From contig NZ_OY782507.1 of the NCBI RefSeq assembly GCF_963677725.1, positions 3,445,001 to 3,509,000 of the forward strand: 64,000 bases of DNA. The letters are read 5' to 3'. The translations under genes were made by a program, and so were the position numbers. This document shows, in pieces, positions 34,634 to 44,100 of this stretch (position 1 is the first letter of the stretch; every line of letters starts with the position of its first letter). Under the pieces are notes generated by a model. That model was not told the origin of the DNA. It was given only the letters and a program-made list of their open reading frames with translations, and did not search any database. This DNA is from an uncultured Cohaesibacter sp. Lineage in GTDB: Bacteria; Pseudomonadota; Alphaproteobacteria; Rhizobiales; Cohaesibacteraceae.

Positions 34634-35368
34634 ATGGGAGTATCAGCCGGAGCATCCGCCCTCATTACAGGAGCCAACAAGGGTATTGGATTTGAGATCG
34701 CCCGCCAGCTCGGACAGGCAGGACTGCAGATCATCATAGGGGCCCGCAATCGGGAGCGTGGAGCAGAAGCAGCACACAAACTTGCGGATGAGGGTATTGC
34801 CGCGCGGTATCTGCATATCGACTTGACCGACCCGGCGTCCGCAGATCAGGCCGCCGCCGATATTCGGAGCCGCGAAGGGGCACTCAGAATTCTGGTCAAC
34901 AATGCAGGCATCAGCGATCCGCAGGATGGCAGCCCTGAGCATGCCGAACTCGACGCTGTCAGACGTGTGGTCGAGACGAATTTCCTGGGGACTCTGTCCG
35001 TCACCCAAGCGATGCTGCCACTCTTGAGAAAAGGGCGACCGGCACGGATCATCAATCTCTCCAGCGGCCTTGGATCCATGACGCTCAATGGTGATCCGGA
35101 CTGGGAATACGCACGCTACAAGCTCATCGGCTACAGCGCCTCAAAGGCGGCCGTGAACATGCTCACTGTGCAGCTTGCCGCCGCGCTCAGAGATGACGGC
35201 ATCCGGGTCAACGCCGCTGACCCTGGCTTCACTGCGACGAACCTCAACGGTTACCAAGGACACCAGACTATCCCGCAAGGTGCGGCAGAAGCTGTCCGGC
35301 TGGCCCTGTCGGAGGAGGATGGCGTGACAGGCGGGTATTTCGCCACATATGGGCGCCTGCCCTGGTAG
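34634..35368 (+). CDS. Short-chain dehydrogenase/reductase (SDR)
   Basis: 244 residues from ATG 34634, with AAAGGA upstream (a TTG 18 nt earlier is less likely). TGANKGIGF, IDLTDPAS, NNAGIS, the Ser region NLSSGLGS and YSASKAAVNM are all present. The GARNRERG segment points to NADP(H). This plant-carbonyl-reductase-like type ends with VTGGYFATYGRLPW. It is the third SDR with a divergent regulator within 9 kb. Confidence 0.9.
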   Translation: MGVSAGASALITGANKGIGFEIARQLGQAGLQIIIGARNRERGAEAAHKLADEGIAARYLHIDLTDPASADQAAADIRSREGALRILVNNAGISDPQDGSPEHAELDAVRRVVETNFLGTLSVTQAMLPLLRKGRPARIINLSSGLGSMTLNGDPDWEYARYKLIGYSASKAAVNMLTVQLAAALRDDGIRVNAADPGFTATNLNGYQGHQTIPQGAAEAVRLALSEEDGVTGGYFATYGRLPW

Positions 35369-35519
35369 TGATAGGAATTGGCCACTACGCAGCAAAAGCC
35401 GGGTGCAGATCAACCACAATTTCTGCACGATCCTCCAATTCCGCCGTTCGTGAACAGTGTATCATTCTGCACAAGGGGGCTCTTTGCGGACTGATACCAA
35501 GCATCACCAATTCGCTATC

Positions 35520-35625
35520 ATCATTTGCAATCGCGGCCCGAAGCGGTCATTCAGCTATCGAGATCTGCTGCAAATCCGCTTCCCCATTGCTGCCATTCGA
35601 ATGAAGTGCAGCATTTTCAACCATC
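35520..35625 (-). repeat. Dispersed intergenic repeat, copy 9 (35369-35725 gap)
   Basis: The best-preserved copy of module 1. On the minus strand it reads AAAATGCTGCACTTCATTCG, AATGGCAGCAATGGGGAAGC, GGATTTGCAGCAGATC and CGGGCCGCGATTGCAAATGA. The rest of the 357-bp gap has nothing recognised apart from the operator at 35676. Confidence 0.7.
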
Positions 35626-35675
35626 GCATGATGGCTCAGCTGACATAGCTGACCTGGTCCCTGCCACTTGCAATG

Positions 35676-35691
35676 TAAAACGATCGTTTTA
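35676..35691. promoter_or_regulatory. Perfect 16-bp palindrome, candidate TetR operator
   Basis: TAAAACGATCGTTTTA lies 35 bp upstream of the TetR-MFS operon start. The symmetry, size and position fit an autoregulatory TetR operator. Confidence 0.7.
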
Positions 35692-35725
35692 TATTGATGT
35701 GCATGGACACCGAAGGAGGCTCTCC

Positions 35726-36250
35726 ATGGACATGATTACCAAGCTCACCGTCGCTGCCGAGCAGCTCTTCGACCGGCACGGCTACATGGCCACCGGCATG
35801 GACCAGCTGACCTCTGCTGCGGGGATGTCGAGCCGGACGCTCTACAAGCATGCTGGCAGCAAGGCGCGGCTTATGGCGCGGGTGCTGACCGAGCGGGACC
35901 AGCGCTTCATGCTTCGGCTCCAGGTGCAGACCGTCGACGCCCTGTTTGCGGCGCTCGAAGACTGGGTCCGGGTCGAAGGCGCACGGGGCTGCCTCTTTCT
36001 GCGATCCCGCGCGGAAACAGGCGGTAAAACGCCCGAGATCGCGGAGGCGGTCGCGATGCACAAGGCGGCATTTCATCAACGGATCGAGGAGGTTGTCGCA
36101 GCAGACCTCGGAAGCGAAGACCCGGTGCTGGCCGAGCAGGTGCTGGTTCTCCTCGAAGGGGCCACCCATGCAGCGGTCTACAGGGGCACGGATGCCGTGT
36201 CCGCAGCGCGGGCGGCGGCGGCCATCCTAGTCGAGAAGGCACGCACATGA
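35726..36250 (+). CDS. TetR-family transcriptional regulator of the MFS operon
   Basis: 174 residues from ATG 35726, with a strong AAGGAGG eight bases upstream. HTH at ~5-50 (LTVAAEQLFDRHGYMATGMD, SSRTLYKHAGSKARLMARVL). The C-terminal domain has RGCLFLRSRAETG. The downstream transporter gene overlaps its stop by 4 bp (ATGA). Codon use is very GC-rich compared with genes on either side, pointing to separate acquisition. Confidence 0.88.
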   Translation: MDMITKLTVAAEQLFDRHGYMATGMDQLTSAAGMSSRTLYKHAGSKARLMARVLTERDQRFMLRLQVQTVDALFAALEDWVRVEGARGCLFLRSRAETGGKTPEIAEAVAMHKAAFHQRIEEVVAADLGSEDPVLAEQVLVLLEGATHAAVYRGTDAVSAARAAAAILVEKART

Positions 36251-37383
36251 GCCCCGCCCTTCGCATCGGCGCGGTGGGCTTCGGCCTGATCGCTGTCTGC
36301 TACGGCTTCGCCCGTTTCGCTTTCGGACTGTTCCTGCCGCAGATCGACGACGAACTGAGCCTCGGCCCCTCGCTCAGCGGTCTCATCTCCGGCGGCTCAT
36401 TTGCCGCCTACTGCATCGCCATTATCGTTTCTGCGGTACTGACCGAACGAATCGGCGCGTGCGCTGTCGCCGTGGGGGCCGCCATCGTCGCGGCTATCGG
36501 CATGGCGGGGATCGCGCTTGCGCCGTCGCCACTGATCCTCGCCATCGCTGTGGTGGTTGCCGGGTCGAGCACGGGTCTTGCCTCCCCGCCCATGGCCGCA
36601 GCCGTGACGGCCGCTGTGCGCAAGAGCCGTCAAGACATTACGAACACCGTAGTCAATGCGGGGACGAGCGCCGGGGTCGCCCTGTCGGGACCGATCGCCC
36701 TGGCCATTGCCGGGCACTGGCGGCTGGCCTTCGGAACGTTCGCCGCTCTCGCGGTGGTGCTCGCGGTCACAGCCGCTGTCTCCCTTCCGGCCTCCCGGGG
36801 CATCGAGAGCGCTGGCGGCCTACCTCCTATGAATAGCACGGTGATACGCTTGATCTCCGCATCGTTCTTGATGGGAGCGGCGAGCACCGCCTTGTGGTCC
36901 TTCGGAGGCCAGCTCGTTTCGCAACAACTGGGATGGGGACCGACAGGAACCGGAATCCTTTGGACCTGCATCGGCGCTGGCGGCATTGTCGGCGCCTGGG
37001 CCGGCGCGCTCATCGGCCGGTTCGGTCTCGACCGGGTTCACTGGACTTTCCTGGGATTGATGGCCTCGAGCATTCTCGCAGTCGGGTCGGGCATTGCCAC
37101 GCCCGCATTCGCTTTGATCGGAGGCGCTCTCTTCGGCGCGGCGTATGTGATGTTGACGGGGGTATACCTTGTCTGGGGCATCCGCGCGTTGCCGGACCGC
37201 CCCGCGACCGGGCTTATGATAGGGTTTCTTACCATCGCCGTGGGTCAGACCGCCGGCGCACCTCTCTTTGGGTTTCTGATGACAGGTCCGGGTGCGGGGC
37301 CGGCTGTGATGTGTTTCGCCGTCGTCGCGCTCCTCGCCGGGGCCTTTCGAGCAAGAATCGCGACCGAGAGCGCGGTTGCGTAG
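36247..37383 (+). CDS. MFS transporter, YbfB/YjiJ-like
   Basis: 378 residues with about 12 predicted TM helices. The first helix, GFGLIAVCYGFARFAFGLFL, is typical of the YbfB/YjiJ group. Motif A is weakened (LTERIGACAV). The two halves are joined by a short loop near residue 190. It probably exports a drug-like or aromatic compound under control of the overlapping TetR gene. High GC marks it as part of a two-gene cassette. Confidence 0.87.
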   Translation: MSPALRIGAVGFGLIAVCYGFARFAFGLFLPQIDDELSLGPSLSGLISGGSFAAYCIAIIVSAVLTERIGACAVAVGAAIVAAIGMAGIALAPSPLILAIAVVVAGSSTGLASPPMAAAVTAAVRKSRQDITNTVVNAGTSAGVALSGPIALAIAGHWRLAFGTFAALAVVLAVTAAVSLPASRGIESAGGLPPMNSTVIRLISASFLMGAASTALWSFGGQLVSQQLGWGPTGTGILWTCIGAGGIVGAWAGALIGRFGLDRVHWTFLGLMASSILAVGSGIATPAFALIGGALFGAAYVMLTGVYLVWGIRALPDRPATGLMIGFLTIAVGQTAGAPLFGFLMTGPGAGPAVMCFAVVALLAGAFRARIATESAVA

Positions 37384-37399
37384 CCGTTCAAATGCACCG

Positions 37400-37505
37400 G
37401 GGAGTGCTTCGCTAGAATGTCGTGAAAGGGCTCGAACTGGCCTGACGTGGTGTATCACCAAACGAAAACGATCATCCTGGTCGATGATTTGCAATCGCGG
37501 CCCTG
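37400..37505 (-). repeat. Dispersed intergenic repeat, copy 10
   Basis: On the minus strand, GGGCCGCGATTGCAAATCAT (core 37487-37503), then CCAGGATGATCGTTTTCGTT and GGTGATACACCACGTCAGGCC. Its second module aligns with copy 4. Confidence 0.65.
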
Positions 37506-37588
37506 AGCCGACCTTTAAAGCCTTCGAGGTTGTGCATTGCAGCAATCCTAAACTGGACATTCCTCGCCATGAACCAAACACCAAGGAT

Positions 37589-39829
37589 TTACCTGTGACT
37601 ATCTTCTTGCTCCAATATTTCTTGAGCCAATGGGGCGATGCATGTTTGGTCGAGACGGCACGACAAAGCATCGAGCTGCAGGAGCTCTTCAGACAGGAAA
37701 GGGTGGAACTTCTCCGAAATTAAATTGCTACTATCACCAAAAAGACTGGTGTGACGCCCTTCAGCTATGGCCTCCAGACCCTTAAAAATAGTCATTTCCT
37801 CAGGACAATCGGAAATGTCTATTAAACCATCATAGATTGCCAATTTAAATCCAAGCGATTGCAGTGCCAGAGCGAGACTGTTGGTTTTGACATCCCCCCG
37901 CCATGTCGAGAGAATATGGGCCTTAGGGCTCAAAGACAGCAATTTATTGCAGTCGAGCTTGCTTTCTGAAAATGCCTGTCTTGCTTCTTGTAATAACTGC
38001 TTGGCAACACGGTCCAAATAAATAGGCACTTCATTTGAGCGCAAGATATACAGCATCTTTGAGACAACCCTATCATCAATCAATCCAAGGCCGTCTCCTC
38101 CAAATTTGGGGGCCTTCCCTGCTTTGGATGGCTTGATCAATATGGTATTGCTTATACTATCAAGTTCTAGAATCTCCCATCGGCGGCCCGAAAAAATGAT
38201 CGTGCTGCCCTTCGTAATGACGGTAGAAATGGGTAGCGTACCAATTTCCTTACCTTCATGAAGCAAGCGATACTCTTCCGGCGTCTTAAAAACTGCGTAG
38301 AAGCTATAATGTTCAACGAGCTTCTCCCCTTTGGGGCCAAGCAACAAAAGATCGTTATCAGATTGCTCTATGAGTCCAGTTTCTTCTCGTCCCAGAGTGC
38401 GAAGAACTTGCGTGAATATTGCTGGCGTCACCGCAGTGAAGGGGCCTTTTTCACAAAGGTTTATGTAGAGCCTCTTGGCTGAGGCACCACCACGTTCCGC
38501 TATTACAGATAGGATCTGGTGCACGAGAGTTGAGAGATGCAACGCTTGGGGTAATGGAGATTCACACCATCTGTCCTTCACATGCAATTCTATCATTGCG
38601 ATCGCACGAATAGTGTCCAAACGAAGCCGGTCGATAAGGTGAGACCCTGCATCTACTCGGTTCTCGATAGCGTATTGACGCAAAATCTGAGGTTGACCAG
38701 GGCGACGGCCAGACCGCCCGAGCCTCTGAACCATGGAAGAGACGGTGAATGGGGCTCCGATCTGTGCGACACATGTGATATCACCAATATCGATACCCAA
38801 CTCCAATGTGGATGTGCAGACCGCTGTTGTAGGCAGATCCCCTTTGCAAAGCCGTTCCTCTATGAAACTGCGCTCGTAGCGCGAAATGTTCGCATGATGA
38901 GCATAGAATTCCTGTGGCAGGTTTTCCTCTTCGCAACGTTGTCTCAGCAGATCTGCATATAATTCGACCCGATTGCGTGCCCCGGCAAAAATCAGATTTC
39001 GACTACCACGCAACTTGCTGAACATATGGCTCGCAACGGCCCGCGCGGCAGCTTCATCCAGATCCTCTGAAGCATCTTCCCTCGCAGCTCCCTCGTTGTC
39101 ACCAAAGGATTCGAACCTTATGTCGCCTTTGATATAGCCACGCAATTGCAGTTTCAGCTCTGGAGCGCCCCCACCTCCTTCGACTAGCTTAACAGTGGCC
39201 GGATCATTGGGCCGTAAATACCTCTTGGCCAGCTCTTTGTTGTCCCCCAAGGTTGCCGAAAGCCCCAATCGTCGAATGGGACGGCCTACCGCCATTTCCA
39301 TCCGATTGATAAGCGAGCGCATTTGGATCCCACGTTCACTGTCGAGAAGAGAATGCAGCTCATCAATCACGATGGCGCGCGTGGAGGCAAAAAAAGTCGG
39401 AATCTGCAAGCCATTTAGAATGAACATTGCCTCTAATGATTCCGGCGTAATAAGCAAGATTCCTTGCGGCTTTTTCTTTGCACGGGCTTTAACCGCCCCA
39501 GAAACATCGCCATGCCAAGGCGTGACAGTCAGCTCCGCATATTGGCATATATCCTCCAGACGCCGAGCTTGATCTGAGATCAGTGCCTTGAGTGGACCGA
39601 TATAAACCAGTTCAAAACCTGGGCTTGAAGGCTCTTGCACACATTGGGATATCAGGGGCAAAAAAGCCGCTTCGGTTTTGCCACCAGCAGTGCCCGCAGA
39701 GATAATCAAATCCCGATTCGAGTCATACAGTGTGCGGATAGCATCAGCCTGAATTGAGCGTAAAGCTGGCCATCCTTTGCCCCTGATCCATTTCTGAATA
39801 GGCCTTGCAAGGAGCTCAAATTCACTCAT
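37589..39829 (-). CDS. Lhr/BrxHI-like superfamily II DNA helicase
   Basis: 746 residues. Helicase motif I SAGTAGGKT (44-52), motif Ia (PLKALISDQARRL), motif II DELH (156-159), motif III SATLG (191-195) and motif VI QRLGRSGRRPG (about 385). After the two RecA domains come a winged-helix/Lhr-type region and a C-terminal part with FSGRRWEILELD, as in Lhr-related helicases. It begins one base after the stop of the ATPase gene (TAGATG), so they are translated together. BREX type 2 loci contain a BrxD/BrxHI pair of this kind, but no pglX, pglY or pglZ is in the window. It likely translocates on DNA as the effector of the operon. Confidence 0.88.
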   Translation of the reverse strand: MSEFELLARPIQKWIRGKGWPALRSIQADAIRTLYDSNRDLIISAGTAGGKTEAAFLPLISQCVQEPSSPGFELVYIGPLKALISDQARRLEDICQYAELTVTPWHGDVSGAVKARAKKKPQGILLITPESLEAMFILNGLQIPTFFASTRAIVIDELHSLLDSERGIQMRSLINRMEMAVGRPIRRLGLSATLGDNKELAKRYLRPNDPATVKLVEGGGGAPELKLQLRGYIKGDIRFESFGDNEGAAREDASEDLDEAAARAVASHMFSKLRGSRNLIFAGARNRVELYADLLRQRCEEENLPQEFYAHHANISRYERSFIEERLCKGDLPTTAVCTSTLELGIDIGDITCVAQIGAPFTVSSMVQRLGRSGRRPGQPQILRQYAIENRVDAGSHLIDRLRLDTIRAIAMIELHVKDRWCESPLPQALHLSTLVHQILSVIAERGGASAKRLYINLCEKGPFTAVTPAIFTQVLRTLGREETGLIEQSDNDLLLLGPKGEKLVEHYSFYAVFKTPEEYRLLHEGKEIGTLPISTVITKGSTIIFSGRRWEILELDSISNTILIKPSKAGKAPKFGGDGLGLIDDRVVSKMLYILRSNEVPIYLDRVAKQLLQEARQAFSESKLDCNKLLSLSPKAHILSTWRGDVKTNSLALALQSLGFKLAIYDGLIDISDCPEEMTIFKGLEAIAEGRHTSLFGDSSNLISEKFHPFLSEELLQLDALSCRLDQTCIAPLAQEILEQEDSHR

Positions 39830-41170
39830 CTATAGCTTAAACGAAGCAAGATCATCTTCGTCTTCCGAATCTAGAGCCGCACCGCTACCTATTTCACCCC
39901 TGTCTTCATCATCATCGACTATATCGCTGAGATCGTCTCCTCCATCTGGAGCAACTTCGATAGCCTCAATCAGATCTGCCCAGTTAGTGCCAGGATTCTG
40001 TTCCAGAATAGACAGCAGGTTGACGAAAGCTGTGACCGTATTTCGCGGCGTCTTGAAATATGCCTCTCCAATACGATTGGAACAGTGATGCATAAAATTA
40101 TCCAGCGCTTCATCCGGAATCATGGTTTCCGGCTCTTGCATTACCGCGCGAATGTTCTCCAACAGCATGCGCATGTCTTCTGGTGTCAGATTGGCCAATG
40201 TAATGACAGGGCCAGACAGATCAATAAGACCGTTCTTTGCAAACTGATTTTCAGCCAGACGTGTCTGAAGCGCTTCGTAAGAGTAAAGACCACGGCGGGT
40301 GTTTAAAAGAAAGTCCGGTGTACCCCCCATAAGAAAACCAATATGAGATGCTGTCCCCTGCAATACGTCGTTAAGAATACGCAGGATCTGCTCATAGTTT
40401 GAATTGCGAGCCTGGCTTGATGTCAGCTTATAAAGATTGACCATCTCGTCCAGCGAGACCATCAACCCATTATAGCCTGCGGCGCAAATAAAAGCGGACA
40501 TCAATTTGAGGTGGTCATAAACATTCTTATCATCAACAATGGTCCGTACACCCAAAGCCTTTCGCGCATCAGTCTTGGTGGCGAACTCACCGCGAAGCCA
40601 GCGCATACAGGCAGATTTCAGATCATCATCGTCGGTTTCATAGGCCTCCCAATACTTGCGTACGACCTCCGCGAATTCAAAGCCTCCGGTCATTTCTTCA
40701 AAGTGTTCAAGTCTGGTTCGGATCACTTGTCCGGTTTGTAGGCCTTTTTCTTCGGCTTCCTGATTGGCCTTTGTCACAAACCGTTCCACAATTGAACTCA
40801 AAGCCCCGCCTGCGGGTTTGGTGCGGGTTGACAGATTGCGAGCCATTTCAGCATAGAGCCCTCGGGCCTGACCGGCGGACGCGTGAAGACGGCGATCTGG
40901 AGCCAAATCGGCCCCCATCACCACTAACCCCTTTTCGATCGCGATGAGTCGAACCAAATTGAGAAAAAAGGTCTTGCCGGAGCCGTAGTCGCCGATAATA
41001 AAACGAATGGCCGAACCTCCTTCACCGATACGCTCTATATCCTTGACCAACTCCTTGATTTCATTGAAACGACCGACCTGAATATACTGCAATCCGACCT
41101 TAGGCACGACACCTGCACGCAAAGCTTGAATAATCGTGTCTCTTTCCCGTCTCTTGATTTTCTTTGCCAT
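39830..41170 (-). CDS. BrxD-like (DUF2791-type) P-loop ATPase
   Basis: 446 residues. The opening QALRAGVVPKVGLQYIQVGR is followed by Walker A GDYGSGKT (60-67) and a Walker-B-like LMVSLDEMVNLYK. The central part includes GGTPDFLLNTRRGLYSYEAL, seen in BrxD-family ATPases. The C-terminus is a very acidic tail (about 400-446), which could mimic DNA or regulate assembly. BrxD proteins are thought to load or gate partner proteins on DNA. It sits 16 bp after the TerB-domain gene and abuts the helicase gene, in the middle of a three-gene operon. Confidence 0.87.
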   Translation of the reverse strand: MAKKIKRRERDTIIQALRAGVVPKVGLQYIQVGRFNEIKELVKDIERIGEGGSAIRFIIGDYGSGKTFFLNLVRLIAIEKGLVVMGADLAPDRRLHASAGQARGLYAEMARNLSTRTKPAGGALSSIVERFVTKANQEAEEKGLQTGQVIRTRLEHFEEMTGGFEFAEVVRKYWEAYETDDDDLKSACMRWLRGEFATKTDARKALGVRTIVDDKNVYDHLKLMSAFICAAGYNGLMVSLDEMVNLYKLTSSQARNSNYEQILRILNDVLQGTASHIGFLMGGTPDFLLNTRRGLYSYEALQTRLAENQFAKNGLIDLSGPVITLANLTPEDMRMLLENIRAVMQEPETMIPDEALDNFMHHCSNRIGEAYFKTPRNTVTAFVNLLSILEQNPGTNWADLIEAIEVAPDGGDDLSDIVDDDEDRGEIGSGAALDSEDEDDLASFKL

Positions 41171-41186
41171 TATTCATCCCTCAATT

Positions 41187-44100
41187 TCACTGTGCCGTCA
41201 GGCTGGCCGCAATATCGCTGTTTATTTCGAATAGATCATCTTCTTCAATCAGCATCTCATCATGGTGCTCGAATGACCATTCATTGATAACTTCAAGACA
41301 GCCTTCCATCATCAATCCAAACTCTTTGGCAAGCTGCTCGAACTCAAGACGTGCCCAACTTTCACGTTTGACAAGTTCAGTTACAAATCCAGAGTGCTTC
41401 GCGTCGAGACCGGGGAAAGTGTGGGATGCCTGCTCCACAGTCTCGCCTTCCGAAACCTCGTCTTCAGCTCCATCGCTATCAAAAATTGCGCCAAGCAGCT
41501 GAGAAACTTGGGCCGTATTTGTGCGGATATCTGCCAGTCTGGATTGATCCAATGCGTTGAGGCGAACCTGTATTGCGTCTTCCGTTTCAGGGGGAATAGC
41601 CACACCATCGCTTACATGAGAAGCCGAGCGTACGGAGATGGGCTCATCTCCTTCAATATCGGTCATTGCTTGTTTATTGAGGCGTGAATAAAGCCCCTCT
41701 GTCGACATATCGAGAATCTTGTAGATTTTCTCGATCTGCCCAACCTCGTCACGTTGAATTATACCATCAGCACCGGCCAACTTAATCACGATGTCCGCGA
41801 TGGCGTGCTTTTGGTCGAGGTCGAGTTTCTTGAGCCGACTACGTAATTGTTGCAAATCTAACGGAACGGCAAAAAACCAAGCAAGATTTGCTGCAAGCCG
41901 CAATCTTTCAACTGGCGACAAGTGGTCCGCCTGACGGATTGTGCGTTTCAAAGCATCACTTTCCGCTTTGCTCACTTCTCCATCAGCCTGAGCAATAAAA
42001 GTGCCGATTGCAATTTCTAAAAGACTAGCCTGATAGGCTGACGTTGTTTCATCAAGGGCCCTCGTCCCATCAGGTAGATGGAACAGAATTACCGGGTCAT
42101 CTAGCTTCGGCCCCCTCAAAGCGAAACGAGGATCGGGTGCCATGCCAACTCCAATCATGGCCAGAGCATCAGCTGCGTCCACCAACTGCCGCTTGCCAAA
42201 CTTTTCCGGTTTCCTTCCATTGAGCCTTTCAAGCAACTCAAGAACCGGAACCTGACCATTCTTCTCAAGAATCGGCAGGGCCCAATTTGAAAGTCCATCG
42301 AGTTCTTCACACGGAAAGAGCGACCGCAACTCCTGCGGCAACAGGGAATGGGCTTGGACAGTCCCCCTTCGGTCCTCATCAGGTCCAAGATAGCGGCTGT
42401 ATTTGTCGAGAGACGCCATGGCCTCGTCAGCGAGGAATTGCAACTCTTCCACCGGTTTGGATAAACCCGAAATATCCGGAGCATCACCTATCAGAGGAGT
42501 GACATTAGCCGTAAAGTCGCCTGAAGCTGATTGATATTCAATCTTTAACGCCTTCCGAGGCTTTCGAACTTTCATACCGTCTGGATAGTGTGCGTTGAAC
42601 CTTGATCGAAATAAGAGCTCAAACTCAGCTTTGCAGCGCTGGGCTGGTGTCCGCATTCGACGGTCAGGATGGTGTTTTAACCAAAGAAGCCCATCTTCAG
42701 CATTTATTGCCTGTTCGGCTTTCAGTTTTCTACCTAGATACAAATTGACGGGTAGCGGGAGTTCATTGCTCCACCCCAACCGTTCCGGTATCAGAGGAAG
42801 AGCCGGGTCTTGTACAATTTGCGCCAGATTGAGGAACGTGCCCAAATACCGTTGGGCCGAATTGTTGTCTTGGTATAGCTCTTTGAGCCTTTCCACCTCG
42901 TGCACGATTGCTTGTCTATCAGCCTCGTCAGCAGCCTTTTCAAAAAAGCGTTGTTCCAATCCGTAAAAATAGAGGAACATATAACCTGGATCATAAGATG
43001 AATCTGATCGTCCCGAAGCAAGCCAATCCAAATAGGTGGCGCGAGCATTTGCAGGAATATCGCTATAGCTGGGCCAATAGGGCATATAAATGCCTTCTTT
43101 GTCATCACCTCGTTTGGCAACAGACAAAGATGGATCAATATAACATTTTCGTTTTTGACCATACCGGCCTGTCGATGGCGCCGGACCTATATATACCAAA
43201 CCGCCAATGTCACGCCCGGCCACTAAGATACTCTCACCAGCCGGGATCCAGCCTCTACGATTGGAGGCGGCAATAGAAGCCTCGCTCTTGGCTTTCGCCT
43301 GCTTAACAAATTCTTGTGCCAGCTCCTTCCGCATTCGCCATTTTATTCTACTCTCTCTGGCTTTCTCATCGCGCTCTTTAATCCTTTGCAAGGTTTGCTC
43401 ATGTTCGGTTTGATCGTGATTGCCCTGAAGTTGCTGAGATGGTCGCAACGCGTGCACACCCGGTTGATTCATGACCTTATTTAGGGCCTCTGAACTTAAC
43501 GCGTCCGCCTTGATAGCAATATTTTCTTGGATGGGTGGGAGAGGATTGGAGTGTATCTCTTTAACCTGTCTTTCAATCTCGGTTTCTACAGTTTCTATTA
43601 TTGAATCGAGTTCCCTATTATTTGAGAGCGCGCCAAATGCCGCGCTTTTTTCATTTTGCCCCAAAACTAACAATGCAGAAGCATCGTCCACCGCTTTTAT
43701 CGGTGCAGTAGTATTTGAAATAGAAGAAAATGGATTGCCAGCATTCGGCTTTCGATCTTTTCGTTTGCCGAAAATTGCCCCGAACATTCGGACTATTTTC
43801 CGGAAAATCCATCTCAAAACAAAAATACAAAGCCCAACTGTGGCGAGCAAAATCACGATAGCAATGATACTATTGGTATTATCATTCGAACTAGTTGGCA
43901 CGGCCTGTTCACCGTCAATTTTGGGGATCTCAACTCTTTCGACAGAATCTTCCGTTGATCGATCAAGCGATTTCTCAACGATGCTTTGGGGCGGTTCGTT
44001 CTGCGGAAGGGAAATGCTGTGGTCAGAACCGTTATCATTTACAGGACGAGATAGCTCGGGGATCGAGGATGGAGAAGATATCCCAGATATTGAACTGGGA

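Noticed and set aside
37589-41170. Calling the locus a complete BREX system
   Set aside because: Only BrxD- and BrxHI-like genes are present; the methyltransferase PglX, the phosphatase-like PglZ and the large ATPase BrxC/PglY are missing.
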